A stretch of DNA of 64,000 nt from Glaciihabitans tibetensis (GCF_003003265.1 NZ_PVTL01000003.1:372001-436000); one strand, 5' to 3'. Counted from the first letter of the stretch, positions 23,987-33,532 are shown. The notes: a model not told the origin generated them from the sequence alone. Program-made: numbers and translations.

Positions 23987-24003
23987 CGTCCACTGAGTGG
24001 AAC
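23987..24003. promoter_or_regulatory. GTTCCA-type motif upstream of pcaH (site C)
   Basis: CGTCCACTGAGTGGAAC; its reverse complement GTTCCACTCAGTGGACG aligns with sites A and B. The centre TCCACTGAGTGGA is a perfect dyad. It is 124 bp upstream of the pcaH start. Confidence 0.5.
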
Positions 24004-24127
24004 ACTCCTCCCCGGGTGGAAAACCTGCCGTCACACTGGGATCACACCTGTCGTCGGAGCTAGGAGGCCATCGTGTTCGCAGCCGAGCTATCCGCCGCGG
24101 CCGCAATGCGTGCCCGGGGTGCCTGAG

Positions 24128-24895
24128 ATGGCGACCCAGCAGGTGATCACGGAGGAGATACGCCGGATCGAGACGGATGCCGCGGCGCGAGTACAAGGCG
24201 GGCAGTCACCCGAGGTGCACCCGCGCCGCGATTACCCGCCGTACCGAAGCTCGGCGCTGCGGCATCCCACCCAGAATTTGGTCAAAGTCGACCCGGAAGA
24301 GGTCGAAAGATACTCACCGGCGTTCGGGCATTGGGACGTGAGCCCTCTCGAGTCGGACCTCACGATCGCGCACCGCGGCGAGCCGCTGGGCGAGCGCATC
24401 ACCGTGACGGGACGGGTCGTCGACGGCGACGGGCGTCCGGTGCGCGGCCAGCTCATCGAGCTGTGGCAGGCGAATTCGGCGGGACGCTACGTGCACAAAC
24501 GCGACCAGCACCCGGCCCCACTCGACCCGAACTTCACGGGAGTTGGCCGGGTCATCACCGGTGAGGACGGGTCCTACCGGTTCCGCACGATCAAGCCCGG
24601 CCCCTACCCGTGGAAGAACCACACCAATGCGTGGCGCCCGGCGCACGTTCACTTTTCGCTGTTCGGGTCGCAGTTCACACAGCGGCTGGTGACGCAGATG
24701 TACTTTCCGGGTGACCCGCTGTTTGCGCTCGACCCGATCTACCAGTCCATCGTGGATCCGGCCGCCCGCGCACGGCTCATCGGAACCTACGACCACGACA
24801 CCAGCGTGCCCGACGTGTCGCTCGGATACCGGTGGGACATCGTGCTGACGGGCCCGCGTTCCACCTGGCTTGAGCCGGAGCACGCTGATGGGTGA
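24128..24895 (+). CDS. pcaH: Protocatechuate 3,4-dioxygenase beta subunit
   Basis: 255 residues. With PcaG it cleaves protocatechuate between its hydroxyls to 3-carboxy-cis,cis-muconate, using non-haem Fe(III). Iron ligands of the beta subunit are visible: Tyr in RYVHKRDQ and in GPYPWKNHTNAW, and the two His of RPAHVHFSLFG. The ATG at 24128 gives a length typical of the family, though the frame is open further upstream. First gene of the pcaHGBLIJF operon; its end overlaps pcaG by eight bases. Confidence 0.95.
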   Translation: MATQQVITEEIRRIETDAAARVQGGQSPEVHPRRDYPPYRSSALRHPTQNLVKVDPEEVERYSPAFGHWDVSPLESDLTIAHRGEPLGERITVTGRVVDGDGRPVRGQLIELWQANSAGRYVHKRDQHPAPLDPNFTGVGRVITGEDGSYRFRTIKPGPYPWKNHTNAWRPAHVHFSLFGSQFTQRLVTQMYFPGDPLFALDPIYQSIVDPAARARLIGTYDHDTSVPDVSLGYRWDIVLTGPRSTWLEPEHADG

Positions 24896-25424
24896 CCGCG
24901 TGCAGACGCCGTCCCAGACGGTGGGGCCGTTTTTCCATTTCGGGCTCGAGTACGACGGGTCGGCGCAGGTGGTGCCCGGGCACTATCCCGGCGCCATTCG
25001 TCTGCACGGCACGGTGTTCGATGGCGGGCAAGCCCCGGTACCCGATGCTCTCCTCGAAATCTGGCAGACGGATGCCGCGGGGCTGGTCAGTCGGGAGCGG
25101 GGCAGCCTGCTCCGCAACGAGTTCGCGTTCACGGGCTTCGGCAGGGCGGCGACGAACCTCGGCGGCGAGTACGCGTTCACGACTGTGCGACCCGGCACCG
25201 GGTTCGTCACCGTCGCGGTGTTCGCGCGGGGACTCAGCCACCACCTGTTTACGCGGGCGTACTTCGATGACGGCACGGGCGGCGGCGCCTCTGACAGCCT
25301 GTTGGCGTCGCTGCCGCCGTCCCGTCGCTCGACCCTCCTCGCTATGCCGGACGGAGACCGGTCGTTCCGTTTCGATGTTCGTCTGCAGGGTGACGGCGAG
25401 ACAGTGTTCCTGGAGTATTCGTGA
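24888..25424 (+). CDS. pcaG: Protocatechuate 3,4-dioxygenase alpha subunit
   Basis: 178 residues with the intradiol dioxygenase fold but without the full set of iron ligands, as expected for the alpha subunit. TPSQTVGPFFHFGL opens the protein, then LLEIWQTDAAG, FTGFGR and TVRPGTGFVTVAVFARGL. It overlaps pcaH at the start and pcaB (GTGA) at the end, so subunits are made in a fixed ratio. Confidence 0.95.
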   Translation: MGDRVQTPSQTVGPFFHFGLEYDGSAQVVPGHYPGAIRLHGTVFDGGQAPVPDALLEIWQTDAAGLVSRERGSLLRNEFAFTGFGRAATNLGGEYAFTTVRPGTGFVTVAVFARGLSHHLFTRAYFDDGTGGGASDSLLASLPPSRRSTLLAMPDGDRSFRFDVRLQGDGETVFLEYS

Positions 25425-26803
25425 TCGACGCCGGATTGCTGGACCCGCTCGCGCAGGGCACGCGCGCGCGGGAACTCACGAGCGATGCCGCGTTTGTGTC
25501 TGCGATGGTCGAGACCGAGGTGGCCCTGACGGGTGCGCTGGTCGATGCGGGACTTGCTCCGGAATGGATGCGGGAGGTGTGCGCGGGTCTCGCGGATGCG
25601 GGGTCCGCGGGGCTGGACCTCGAGAAGCTCGCCGAGGAGTCGCGCGGTGGGGGCAATCCGGTGATCCCGCTCCTACGGCACCTCTCGGCGGTCGCGGAAC
25701 AGCTTCGAGACGGTGCATCCGACTACCTCCATGTCGGTGCCACCAGTCAGGACATCCTCGACACCGCGGCCATGCTGACGGCGCGAGCCGTGTGCGAGGA
25801 GGTTCTCGCCCAGCTGCGGCAGGTGGGCGCCGCGCTTGCAGCACTCGCGCAGACGCACCGGGCCACGCCTATGGCCGGGCGGACTCTTGGCCAGCATGCT
25901 TCGCCTACCACCTTCGGCTTCGTCGTTGCGGGGTGGCTGGACGGGGTGACCGGTGCCATCACCGCGCTCGACCGGACGAATCACATGCTGCCCCTGCAAT
26001 ACGGCGGTTCCGTCGGCACCCTCGACGCACTCGAACAGTGGACTTCCGCCCGCGGTGGAACCGCACCGTCGATCGCTGCCGCGTTCGCCGCCCGCCTGGG
26101 GCTTCGGCTGCCGCCCATCTCCTGGCACACCACCCGAGCCCCTGTGCTGGCGATGGCATCGGCGCTCGCCGGTGCTATGGCGGCGATCGGAGTCATCGCT
26201 ATCGACGTCGGCGTACTGGCGCGCACGGAGATCGCGGAACTGGCGGAGGGGAGGTCGGGCACGGGGTCGGGGGAGGGCGGATCATCCGCCATGCCCCACA
26301 AAAATAACCCCGTTGCAGCCGTCCTCATCAGCGCAGCCGCGCGCCGGTCTCCCCACCTTCTCGGGTCGCTCTACGCATCCGCCCTCTCTGAGGACCAGCG
26401 CCCCATGGGTGCGTGGCATGCCGAGTGGCTTCCGCTTCGCGATCTTGAGCGCACCGCAGTCGCCAGTGCGTCCGCGGCGGCCGCGCTGGTCAGTCACCTC
26501 GTCGTCGATGAGAAACGGATGTCGGCGAACCTCGAACTCACCGGCGGTCGAATCGAGAGCGAACGAATCGCGACCGTGCTCGCGGCGTCTATGGGGCGGC
26601 GGGCAGCGTTCGCGCGGGTCGAAGAGGCATCGGGTCAACCGGACGACAGCGCGCTCGCCGCACTGCTCCCTTCTCATGGGCGCGGCTACGTCGGCGCCGG
26701 CTCCGGGGACTACGCACTCGCCGCAATCGATCGTGTTGTGGAGGCGTTTCGCGCGGTGGACCCGGCACGAGCGGCACGATCGGCACGATCGGCACCATCG
26801 TGA
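25421..26803 (+). CDS. pcaB: 3-carboxy-cis,cis-muconate cycloisomerase
   Basis: 460 residues of the fumarase/aspartase superfamily. It closes 3-carboxymuconate to 4-carboxymuconolactone. The superfamily signature GGSSAMPHKNNP is at about 286-297 and YLHVGATSQDILDTA near 102-116. It starts at a GTG overlapping the pcaG stop by four bases and ends overlapping pcaL the same way. The C-terminus carries a short repeat of AARSARSA. Confidence 0.94.
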   Translation: MIDAGLLDPLAQGTRARELTSDAAFVSAMVETEVALTGALVDAGLAPEWMREVCAGLADAGSAGLDLEKLAEESRGGGNPVIPLLRHLSAVAEQLRDGASDYLHVGATSQDILDTAAMLTARAVCEEVLAQLRQVGAALAALAQTHRATPMAGRTLGQHASPTTFGFVVAGWLDGVTGAITALDRTNHMLPLQYGGSVGTLDALEQWTSARGGTAPSIAAAFAARLGLRLPPISWHTTRAPVLAMASALAGAMAAIGVIAIDVGVLARTEIAELAEGRSGTGSGEGGSSAMPHKNNPVAAVLISAAARRSPHLLGSLYASALSEDQRPMGAWHAEWLPLRDLERTAVASASAAAALVSHLVVDEKRMSANLELTGGRIESERIATVLAASMGRRAAFARVEEASGQPDDSALAALLPSHGRGYVGAGSGDYALAAIDRVVEAFRAVDPARAARSARSAPS

Positions 26804-27927
26804 CCGGGCCGCTGTTGGTGGGCACCATTACGGCCGTGCGGTCCCACAGCTCCCATGCCGAGCTCGTCGTGCTCGGGCCGTCGCTCGGTACAACGACGGC
26901 GCTGTGGGATTCGGTCGCGTCAGACCTGTCCGCAGACGTTCGGGTGCTGCGATTTGACCTTCCCGGCCACGGAGCGAGCCCCGCGACCGTCCAACCGTTC
27001 ACCTTCGCCGAGCTCGCGGACGCCGTGATCGAGCTCGTCGATTCCATCGGGGGAGGCACGTTCACTTACGCCGGAATCTCTGCGGGCGGCGCGATAGGGC
27101 TCGAACTGGCCATTCGCCACGGCGACCGGCTGGACAGCCTCATCGCGATCTGTTCCTCCGCCAGGTTCGGCACCGCCGAGAGCTGGGCTGAACGCGCGGC
27201 GAGGAGTCGGCTGAGTGGTACGGCCTCGCTGGTCACGCTCAGCACCGAGCGCTGGTATGCGCCGGGATTCGTGGACAGGGCCCCCGGTCTGGTCGCCCGG
27301 TCGCTTAGCCAGCTGGTCGACGTCGACGATGAGTCTTATGCGCTGTGCTGTGAGGCGCTGGCCGACTTCGACCTGCGGGATTCCCTCGGCGAAGTCGGGG
27401 TTCCGACCCTGTGCGTGGCGGGGGAGTTCGACCACGCCACCCCGCCCACCCAACTCGAAGAAATCGCCGCCGCCATCCCGGGCGCGCGATATACGCTTAT
27501 CGATGGTGTCGGGCACCTCCCCGCGGCGGAACAACCCGCGACGGTTGCCGCACTGATCCGGTCGCGGATCGCGGGAATGCGTGTTCGCCGTGAGGTGCTC
27601 GGCGATGCGCACGTCGACGGGGCCCTCGCCAGCGTCACCCCGGAATCCGCCGACTTCCAGCGCTTCATCACCCGCTACGCCTGGGGAGAGATCTGGGCGC
27701 GGCCCGGGTTGCCGCGCCGGGAGCGCAGCCTGCTCACCCTCGCCGCGTTGATCACCGGGGGCCACCACAACGAGCTCGCGATGCACGTGCGCGCGGCCCT
27801 CACCAATGGCCTCGATCCTGCCGAGATCAGTGAGGCGATCATGCACACCGCCATCTACGCGGGGGTTCCGGCCGCGAACTCGGCGTTCGATGTTGCAAAA
27901 CGCGTCTTCGCAGAACAGGAATCCTGA
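26800..27927 (+). CDS. pcaL: Fused 3-oxoadipate enol-lactonase / 4-carboxymuconolactone decarboxylase (PcaL)
   Basis: 375 residues, two enzymes in one chain. The N-terminal 250 residues are an alpha/beta hydrolase (nucleophile elbow GISAGGAIG, acid in GEFDHATPP, His in DGVGHLPAAEQ) that opens 3-oxoadipate enol-lactone. Residues about 260-375 are a carboxymuconolactone decarboxylase (FITRYAWGEIWARPGL, ALITGGHHNELAMHV, EAIMHTAIYAGVPAANSAF). The fusion is the PcaL form common in actinobacteria and covers two consecutive steps. It overlaps pcaB by four bases and pcaI by one. Confidence 0.94.
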   Translation: MTGPLLVGTITAVRSHSSHAELVVLGPSLGTTTALWDSVASDLSADVRVLRFDLPGHGASPATVQPFTFAELADAVIELVDSIGGGTFTYAGISAGGAIGLELAIRHGDRLDSLIAICSSARFGTAESWAERAARSRLSGTASLVTLSTERWYAPGFVDRAPGLVARSLSQLVDVDDESYALCCEALADFDLRDSLGEVGVPTLCVAGEFDHATPPTQLEEIAAAIPGARYTLIDGVGHLPAAEQPATVAALIRSRIAGMRVRREVLGDAHVDGALASVTPESADFQRFITRYAWGEIWARPGLPRRERSLLTLAALITGGHHNELAMHVRAALTNGLDPAEISEAIMHTAIYAGVPAANSAFDVAKRVFAEQES

Positions 27928-28721
27928 TGGACAAGAGCTTTGCCGACCCGGCAGCGGCCGTCGCGGACATCCCCGATGGCGCCTCAATCGCTGTCGGGGG
28001 ATTCGGGCTCGTGGGTGTTCCGATCGTGCTCATCCGGGCCCTGCTGCGGCAGGGAACCACTGATCTCCACGTGGTGTCGAACAATTGCGGACTCGATGGG
28101 TGGGGCCTCGGCGAGCTTCTCAGCGAGGGGCGCATCAGTCGCGTCACAGCTAGCTACATCGGGCAGAACAAGGACTTCGCCCGCAAGTACCTGAGCGGTG
28201 CGCTTGAGGTTGAACTCACCCCGCAGGGCACACTGGCCGAACGGATGCGGGCGGGCGGCGCCGGTATCCCCGCGTTCTTCACCGCGAGCGGGGTGGGAAC
28301 GATGGTCTCCGAAGGGGGGCTCCCGTGGCGGTATAACGCGGACGGGTCGGTGAGGATTGCGTCCCCGCCTAAAGAGACCAGAAAGTTCGGTTCGCTCGGT
28401 GCCGAAAAAAAGTACGTGCTGGAGGAAGCGATTGTGACGGACTACGCCCTCGTGCGGGCGGCCCGGGGTGATCGACACGGCAACCTGGTTTTCGAAAAGT
28501 CCGCCCGCAACTTCAACCCGGTCGCGGGGATGGCTGGCCGCATCACCATCGCAGAAGTCGACGAGCTCGTAGAGCCCGGCATGATCGACCCCGACGACGT
28601 TCACCTCGCCGGTATCTATGTCAATCGCATCGTGCAGCTCGACGCCGATGACGCCGCCGACCTGCCCATCGAGATGGTCACAACCAGACCACGCAACCCC
28701 GTTGCACAGGAGGAGCGCTGA
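27927..28721 (+). CDS. pcaI: 3-oxoadipate CoA-transferase subunit A
   Basis: 264 residues of CoA-transferase family I, alpha subunit (DGASIAVGGFGLVGVP at 16-31, then YIGQNKDFARKYLSG and FFTASGVGTMVSEGG). With PcaJ it moves CoA from succinyl-CoA to 3-oxoadipate. It starts within the stop of pcaL (TGATG) and ends directly before pcaJ. Confidence 0.94.
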   Translation: MDKSFADPAAAVADIPDGASIAVGGFGLVGVPIVLIRALLRQGTTDLHVVSNNCGLDGWGLGELLSEGRISRVTASYIGQNKDFARKYLSGALEVELTPQGTLAERMRAGGAGIPAFFTASGVGTMVSEGGLPWRYNADGSVRIASPPKETRKFGSLGAEKKYVLEEAIVTDYALVRAARGDRHGNLVFEKSARNFNPVAGMAGRITIAEVDELVEPGMIDPDDVHLAGIYVNRIVQLDADDAADLPIEMVTTRPRNPVAQEER

Positions 28722-29348
28722 ATGGCTCTCAGTAGAGATGAGATGGCCGCGCGCGCAGCCCAGGAATTGCCCGACGGCAGCTACGTCAACCTCGGGATCG
28801 GGCTGCCCACGCTGATCCCCAACCACATCCCCTCCGACATCACGGTCATCCTGCACTCCGAAAACGGCATTCTCGGCGTCGGACCCTATCCATGGGAGGG
28901 CGAACAAGACCCGAAGCTCATCAACGCGGGCAAAGAGACCGTGACGGTGTTGCCCGGCGCCGCCTTTTTCGACTCCGCCCAGAGCTTCGGGATGATCCGG
29001 GGCGGGGTTCTGGATGTGGCCGTACTTGGCGCGATGCAGGTGTCCACCCGCGGTGACATCGCAAATTGGGCGGTGCCGGGCAAACTCATCAAGGGCATGG
29101 GAGGTGCGATGGACCTGGTTCATGGGGCCAAGAGGATCGTCGTGCTGATGGAACACGTAACGAAAACGGGGGAGTACAAGATCGTCGAGAACTGCACCCT
29201 GCCGCTCACGGGGAAGCAGGTTGTCGACCGCATCATCACCGACCTTGCCGTCATCGATGTGACGCGGGACGGCCTGGTGCTCGTGGAAGTGGCCCCAGGG
29301 GTCTCCGAGGATGACGTGCGCGCAGCGACGGGGGCGGTGCTCCGGTGA
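28722..29348 (+). CDS. pcaJ: 3-oxoadipate CoA-transferase subunit B
   Basis: 208 residues of CoA-transferase family I, beta subunit. The catalytic Glu lies in [14 protein letters not shown] (about 46-59), the pattern of this subunit. A strong AGGAGGAG ribosome site lies inside the end of pcaI. Its GTGA end overlaps the pcaF start. Confidence 0.95.
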   Translation: MALSRDEMAARAAQELPDGSYVNLGIGLPTLIPNHIPSDITVILHSENGILGVGPYPWEGEQDPKLINAGKETVTVLPGAAFFDSAQSFGMIRGGVLDVAVLGAMQVSTRGDIANWAVPGKLIKGMGGAMDLVHGAKRIVVLMEHVTKTGEYKIVENCTLPLTGKQVVDRIITDLAVIDVTRDGLVLVEVAPGVSEDDVRAATGAVLR

Positions 29349-30553
29349 GAGAGGTCGTCATCTGTGAACCCCTGCGTACTCCGATCGGGCGACTCGGCGG
29401 AGCCCTTCGGGATGTCACCCCTGCGGAGTTGGCCGCCACCGTGATCGCCGAGCTTGTCAGCCGATCGGGCATTGACGGCGACGTGGTCGACGATGTCATC
29501 TTCGGGCAGGCATATCCGACAGCCGAGGCACCGCCCGTGGCGCGCGTCGCCGCACTCGATGCGGGACTCCCGGTAACGGTCGGAGGAGTGCAACTCGATC
29601 GGCGTTGCGGATCTGGACTGCAGGCCATTCTCGACGCTGCCATGCAGGTGCAGACGTCGATCAGTGACGTGGTGATTGCCGGTGGTGTCGACTCCATGAG
29701 TCAGGCGCCGATCTACTCCACGAGCGCGCGCTTCGGGATCGGCGGAACCGCGGGCCTTCGTCTCTTCGACGCCCTGGGGCGGGGCCGCGAGACCGCCGGG
29801 GGACAAAACTATCCCGTCCCGGACGGCATGCTCGAAACGGCCGAGAACCTTCGCCGTGACTACGCGATTCCGCGCCGCGAGCAGGACGAACTCGCACTGA
29901 GGTCGCACGAGCGCGCGCTCGCCGCAGTGAGCGCGGGCTTGTTCGACGAAGAGATCGTGCCGGTGACAGTTCGCGGGAAAAAGGGCGCCTCGCTTGTCGA
30001 CCGCGACGAAACTCCGCGGAACTCCACGCTGGAGGCGCTCGCCGCGCTGCCCCCGATCCTCGCCGCGAAGGACCCGGATTCGACCGTGACCGCGGGCAAT
30101 GCCAGCGGCCAAAATGATGCGGCGGCCGCGATGGTGGTCACCACGCCAGACATGGCGAAGCGGCTTGGCCTAAAGCCCCTCGTCCGCCTGATCGGGTGGG
30201 CCCGGTCGGGTGTACTGCCCTCGCACATGGGGTTGGGGCCGATCCCCGCGACCGCCGTCGCACTCAAACGCGCGGGGATATCCTTCGCGGATCTCGACAT
30301 CATCGAACTCAATGAGGCTTTCGCCGCCCAGGTTCTGGCGGTCGGCCGAGAATGGGCGCTCACGGAATCGGACTGGGAACGGGTCAACCCGTTGGGGTCA
30401 GGGATCTCGCTCGGACATCCGGTGGGCGCGACGGGCGCGCGTGTCTTGGTGACCGCGAGCCGGCACCTGCACCGCACGAGCGGCCGCTATCTTCTCGAAA
30501 CGATGTGTATCGGCGGCGGACAAGGATTGGCCGCAGTGTTCGAGCGCCCGTAG
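29345..30553 (+). CDS. pcaF: 3-oxoadipyl-CoA thiolase
   Basis: 402 residues of the thiolase family. It splits 3-oxoadipyl-CoA into succinyl-CoA and acetyl-CoA, the last step of the pathway. Active-site residues are Cys88 in [12 protein letters not shown], the His of [16 protein letters not shown] and the Cys of CIGGGQG near the C-terminus. Last gene of the pca operon; it starts at a GTG overlapping pcaJ. Confidence 0.94.
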   Translation: MREVVICEPLRTPIGRLGGALRDVTPAELAATVIAELVSRSGIDGDVVDDVIFGQAYPTAEAPPVARVAALDAGLPVTVGGVQLDRRCGSGLQAILDAAMQVQTSISDVVIAGGVDSMSQAPIYSTSARFGIGGTAGLRLFDALGRGRETAGGQNYPVPDGMLETAENLRRDYAIPRREQDELALRSHERALAAVSAGLFDEEIVPVTVRGKKGASLVDRDETPRNSTLEALAALPPILAAKDPDSTVTAGNASGQNDAAAAMVVTTPDMAKRLGLKPLVRLIGWARSGVLPSHMGLGPIPATAVALKRAGISFADLDIIELNEAFAAQVLAVGREWALTESDWERVNPLGSGISLGHPVGATGARVLVTASRHLHRTSGRYLLETMCIGGGQGLAAVFERP

Positions 30554-30559
30554 GGTCTG

Positions 30560-30589
30560 CACCTCCGACGACACCACCTCCGACGACAC
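30560..30589. repeat. 15-bp tandem duplication after pcaF
   Basis: CACCTCCGACGACAC occurs twice head to tail between the pcaF stop and the stop of the convergent DUF6457 gene. There is no T-tract; probably a chance duplication. Confidence 0.7.
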
Positions 30590-30592
30590 CTC

Positions 30593-30865
30593 CTACGGCG
30601 TGCCGCCGGTCCATCCCAGCGCGAGTTCGGTGGCGATGGCGGAAGCGCGTTCTGCGTCGGCGGCGGTACCTCCGCTTCGAGCCGCGGCCATGCCGATGAG
30701 GTAGGTACTCAACGGGCCAGCGGGGCGGGTGACGTTGTGCGCGACATCCCGCGTCACATCGAGCAGCACCCCGATCGGCACTTCGGACGGATCGAGCCCG
30801 AGCCGGGCTGCGAGGGCCTTCACCCACTCATCGAGGGCCTCGGGGGGTAATGCTTCAGCACTCAT
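30593..30865 (-). CDS. DUF6457 protein, molybdenum-cofactor associated
   Basis: 90 residues, all helical (ALDEWVKALAARLGLDPSEV, VLLDVTRDVAHNVTRPAGPLSTYLIG). It matches the small domain found alone or fused to MobA in actinobacteria. Function unknown; the moeA and moaA neighbours support a role in molybdopterin maturation. An AGGA ribosome site precedes the ATG. Confidence 0.7.
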   Translation of the reverse strand: MSAEALPPEALDEWVKALAARLGLDPSEVPIGVLLDVTRDVAHNVTRPAGPLSTYLIGMAAARSGGTAADAERASAIATELALGWTGGTP

Positions 30866-30916
30866 GCGATGTCCTAACGTTCGTCAACCTGCCAGCATCA
30901 TTTCACGTGGCATCGG

Positions 30917-32179
30917 TCACGGCGAGGTGGTGACCATCACCGTTAGCCGGTCGCCCGCCTCCACCCGATCGAGCTGCTCTGGGATGACCGCGAGTCCGGT
31001 TGAACGGCCAAGACCTGCGATCAGATGGGAGCTGGATCCGCCCGAGGTTGCCCGCTTCACCCGCTCCCGACCTGGTTCACCCTCCACCACAACCGGCATG
31101 TACTGCATCCGTCCCGCAGGGCAGGTCCACGCGTCGTCCGCCACCGCGGTGATGGTCCTGCGGTGCAGAGAGGTGTGCCCGGCCATGCGCAACAACGCGG
31201 GCCGCACAAACGCCTCGAACGAAACATAAGCGCTCACCGGATTGCCCGGCAGGGCGAACACCACGGGGCCCTGCGGAAGCCGCCCGAATCCCTGCGGCTT
31301 GCCCGGCTGCATAAGAATCGGGCCGAAGAACATCGTGTCCAGCGGAGCAAGCACCGCCTTGACGACGTCGAACGCTCCGACGCTGACGCCGCCGGAGAGC
31401 ACCATTGCATCGACCGTGGGGGCGATGCGGGCGAGCACCTCGCGAAGCGCATCCGGGTCATCGGGCACGGCACCAATGCGGGTGGCGACCCCGCCCGCTT
31501 CGGTCACGGCGGCAGACAACAGGAACGAATTCGAGTCCGGAATCTGGCCGCGGCGCAGCGGATGCCCCGGGGCAACGAGTTCGCTCCCTGTCGAGATCAC
31601 CGCCACTCGCGGAGCAGGATGGACCAGAATCGCGTCGGCTCCCGCGCTGGCCGCGGCGGCCAGCCGGGTGGGCCACATCACCGACCCCGCGCTGACCACC
31701 CGGTCACCGGCGGCGGCATCCTCTCCCGCGCGCCGCAGGTGCGCTCCGGCCCGCGGAGGGCGAAACACCAGCACGGTCGCGGTGCCCTCGTCGGTGTGCT
31801 CGATCGGCACGACAGCGTCGATGCCGTCCGGAATGGGCGCGCCGGTCATGATCCGGGCGGCCTGGCCGAAGTCAATGGTCGGGTTGTCCGCGCTGCCCGC
31901 CGGCAGGTCTGCGACGACGACCAAGGCGACCGGAGCAGATTCGCTCACGCCACGGAGGTCAGCGCTGTGAACGGCGTACCCGTCCATCGCGGAGTTGTCG
32001 AACGGGGGAGTGGCCGTGGCCGAGCGCACGTCCTCGGCCGCAACGAGCCCGCGGGCGGCATCGAGCGAGCGTCGCTCCGCACCGAGCACCGGCACCGCGT
32101 CCAACACGATGGCCAGGTGTTCCGCCACAGTTCGTGAGTACACCCGGGCTGACGGCGCGCAGTCGTCGTCTCGTGTCAT
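30917..32179 (-). CDS. moeA: Molybdopterin molybdotransferase MoeA
   Basis: 420 residues. It inserts molybdate into adenylylated molybdopterin. Conserved parts: PPFDNSAMDGYAVHSADL (about 59-76), TGAPIPDGIDAVVPIEHTDE, STGSELVAPGHPLRRGQIPD, the MoCF-type VLSGGVSVGAFDVVK, and FALPGNPVSAYVSFE. It is divergent from moaA. Confidence 0.93.
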   Translation of the reverse strand: MTRDDDCAPSARVYSRTVAEHLAIVLDAVPVLGAERRSLDAARGLVAAEDVRSATATPPFDNSAMDGYAVHSADLRGVSESAPVALVVVADLPAGSADNPTIDFGQAARIMTGAPIPDGIDAVVPIEHTDEGTATVLVFRPPRAGAHLRRAGEDAAAGDRVVSAGSVMWPTRLAAAASAGADAILVHPAPRVAVISTGSELVAPGHPLRRGQIPDSNSFLLSAAVTEAGGVATRIGAVPDDPDALREVLARIAPTVDAMVLSGGVSVGAFDVVKAVLAPLDTMFFGPILMQPGKPQGFGRLPQGPVVFALPGNPVSAYVSFEAFVRPALLRMAGHTSLHRRTITAVADDAWTCPAGRMQYMPVVVEGEPGRERVKRATSGGSSSHLIAGLGRSTGLAVIPEQLDRVEAGDRLTVMVTTSP

Positions 32180-32291
32180 CCCGCGGGGTCCCGGTTCATG
32201 CGCTCAGACATGCGCTCAGACTACCCGCGCCCGGTGCAGCTCCGTCGTGCCCAGAAGACACCGCAAACAGGCGCGACACGCGTGCGAGGGT

Positions 32292-32297
32292 TAGTGT
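32292..32297 (+). promoter_or_regulatory. -10 element, leaderless start of moaA
   Basis: TAGTGT, six bases, then the ATG at 32304. Confidence 0.45.
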
Positions 32298-32303
32298 CGA
32301 AGG

Positions 32304-33422
32304 ATGACCAGTGCCGAATCCCTCGACACCGCCCCCGGTTTCTACCGCGGTATGGCGGATGTTCCGGCTGATGTCATCGCCCCGACCGGAGTGCTCACGG
32401 ACAGCCGCAATCGAGCGTTCCACGACCTGCGCATCTCCGTGACCGACCGGTGCAACTTCCGCTGCGTGTACTGCATGCCCAAAGAGGTGTTCGGCAAGGA
32501 CTTCGCCTTTATGGAGCGAAGCGAAATGCTCTCCTTCGAGGAAATCACCCGCCTCGCCCGCATTTCCATCGCCCACGGTGTCGAGAAAATCCGGCTCACC
32601 GGCGGGGAGCCACTGCTGCGCAAGGGGCTCGAGGAACTCGTCGGCATGCTCGCCGCCCTCCGCACCCCCGACGGGCGGCAGATCGACATCGCGCTGACCA
32701 CCAACGGCTCCGCGCTGGCGATCAAGGCCCAGGCGCTCAAAGAGGCGGGTCTGCGGCGGGTGACCGTGTCCCTCGATTCCCTCGACGACGCCACCTTCCG
32801 CACGATGAACGACGTCAACTTTCCCGTCGCCCGGGTCTTGCAGGGGCTCGACGTGGCGCACGACGCGGGACTCGGACCGGTCAAGATCAACATGGTGGTC
32901 AAGCGCGGCCAGAACGACCACGACGTCGTGGCGATGGCCGAACACTTCAGGGGCACGCCGTTCGTGCTGCGCTTTATCGAATTTATGGATGTCGGCATGA
33001 GCAACGGTTGGGACATGGCCGCCGTTGTTCCCTCGGCCGAGATCGTCGCGCGCATCAGCGAGCGGTTTCCGCTCGAGCCGGTGGCACCCACCTACAACGG
33101 CGAGACGTCGCAACGCTGGCTCTACGCAGACGGGGCGGGTGAGATCGGGGTGATCTCCAGCGTCACCCAGTCGTTCTGCCACTCCTGCTCGCGCGCGCGC
33201 GTGTCGACCGACGGCAAGCTATTCACCTGCCTGTTCGCGACGGACGGCCACGACCTCCGCGAATTGATGCGCAACGGGTGCACCGACGACCAGCTGGCGA
33301 CCGTGATGGCGCACATCTGGCGCGATCGCACCGACCGTTACTCCGAGTTGCGCAGTTCCACGACGCGCGAGCTGCGCCTCAACGGCAAGAAGCGCATCGA
33401 GATGTCGTACATCGGGGGATAG
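32304..33422 (+). CDS. moaA: GTP 3',8-cyclase MoaA
   Basis: 372 residues. A radical-SAM enzyme that converts GTP to 3',8-cyclo-GTP, the first step of molybdopterin synthesis. The N-terminal cluster motif CNFRCVYC (Cys50, 54, 57) binds the SAM-cleaving 4Fe-4S cluster. The C-terminal cluster residues are in [21 protein letters not shown]. The chain ends in the Gly-Gly tail (SYIGG) required for catalysis. An N-terminal extension of about 30 residues precedes the barrel. Confidence 0.95.
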   Translation: MTSAESLDTAPGFYRGMADVPADVIAPTGVLTDSRNRAFHDLRISVTDRCNFRCVYCMPKEVFGKDFAFMERSEMLSFEEITRLARISIAHGVEKIRLTGGEPLLRKGLEELVGMLAALRTPDGRQIDIALTTNGSALAIKAQALKEAGLRRVTVSLDSLDDATFRTMNDVNFPVARVLQGLDVAHDAGLGPVKINMVVKRGQNDHDVVAMAEHFRGTPFVLRFIEFMDVGMSNGWDMAAVVPSAEIVARISERFPLEPVAPTYNGETSQRWLYADGAGEIGVISSVTQSFCHSCSRARVSTDGKLFTCLFATDGHDLRELMRNGCTDDQLATVMAHIWRDRTDRYSELRSSTTRELRLNGKKRIEMSYIGG

Positions 33423-33457
33423 CCCGCCCGCGATTGCCGCCAGATGGAGTGGATGTC

Positions 33458-33483
33458 GGGTACCGCCAGATCTGGCGGTACCC
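33458..33483. repeat. 26-bp perfect palindrome after moaA
   Basis: Positions 33458-33483 read the same on both strands, with centre CGCCAGATCTGGCG and outer GGGTACC/GGTACCC. A third copy of the arm (CCGCCAGAT) lies upstream at 33438-33446. It abuts a second hairpin. There is no T-tract. Confidence 0.85.
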
Positions 33484-33507
33484 TCGGTGAGAGCGTTCTC
33501 ACCGAGG
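33482..33507 (+). terminator. Strong hairpin between moaA and the acyltransferase gene
   Basis: CCTCGGTGAGA (33482-33492), loop GCGT, TCTCACCGAGG (33497-33507): an 11-bp stem. No run of T follows, so it may be a U-less terminator or a 5' leader structure of the next gene, which starts 25 bp downstream. Confidence 0.4.
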
Positions 33508-33532
33508 CTCATCCTGACACTTTGGGGGGCCA

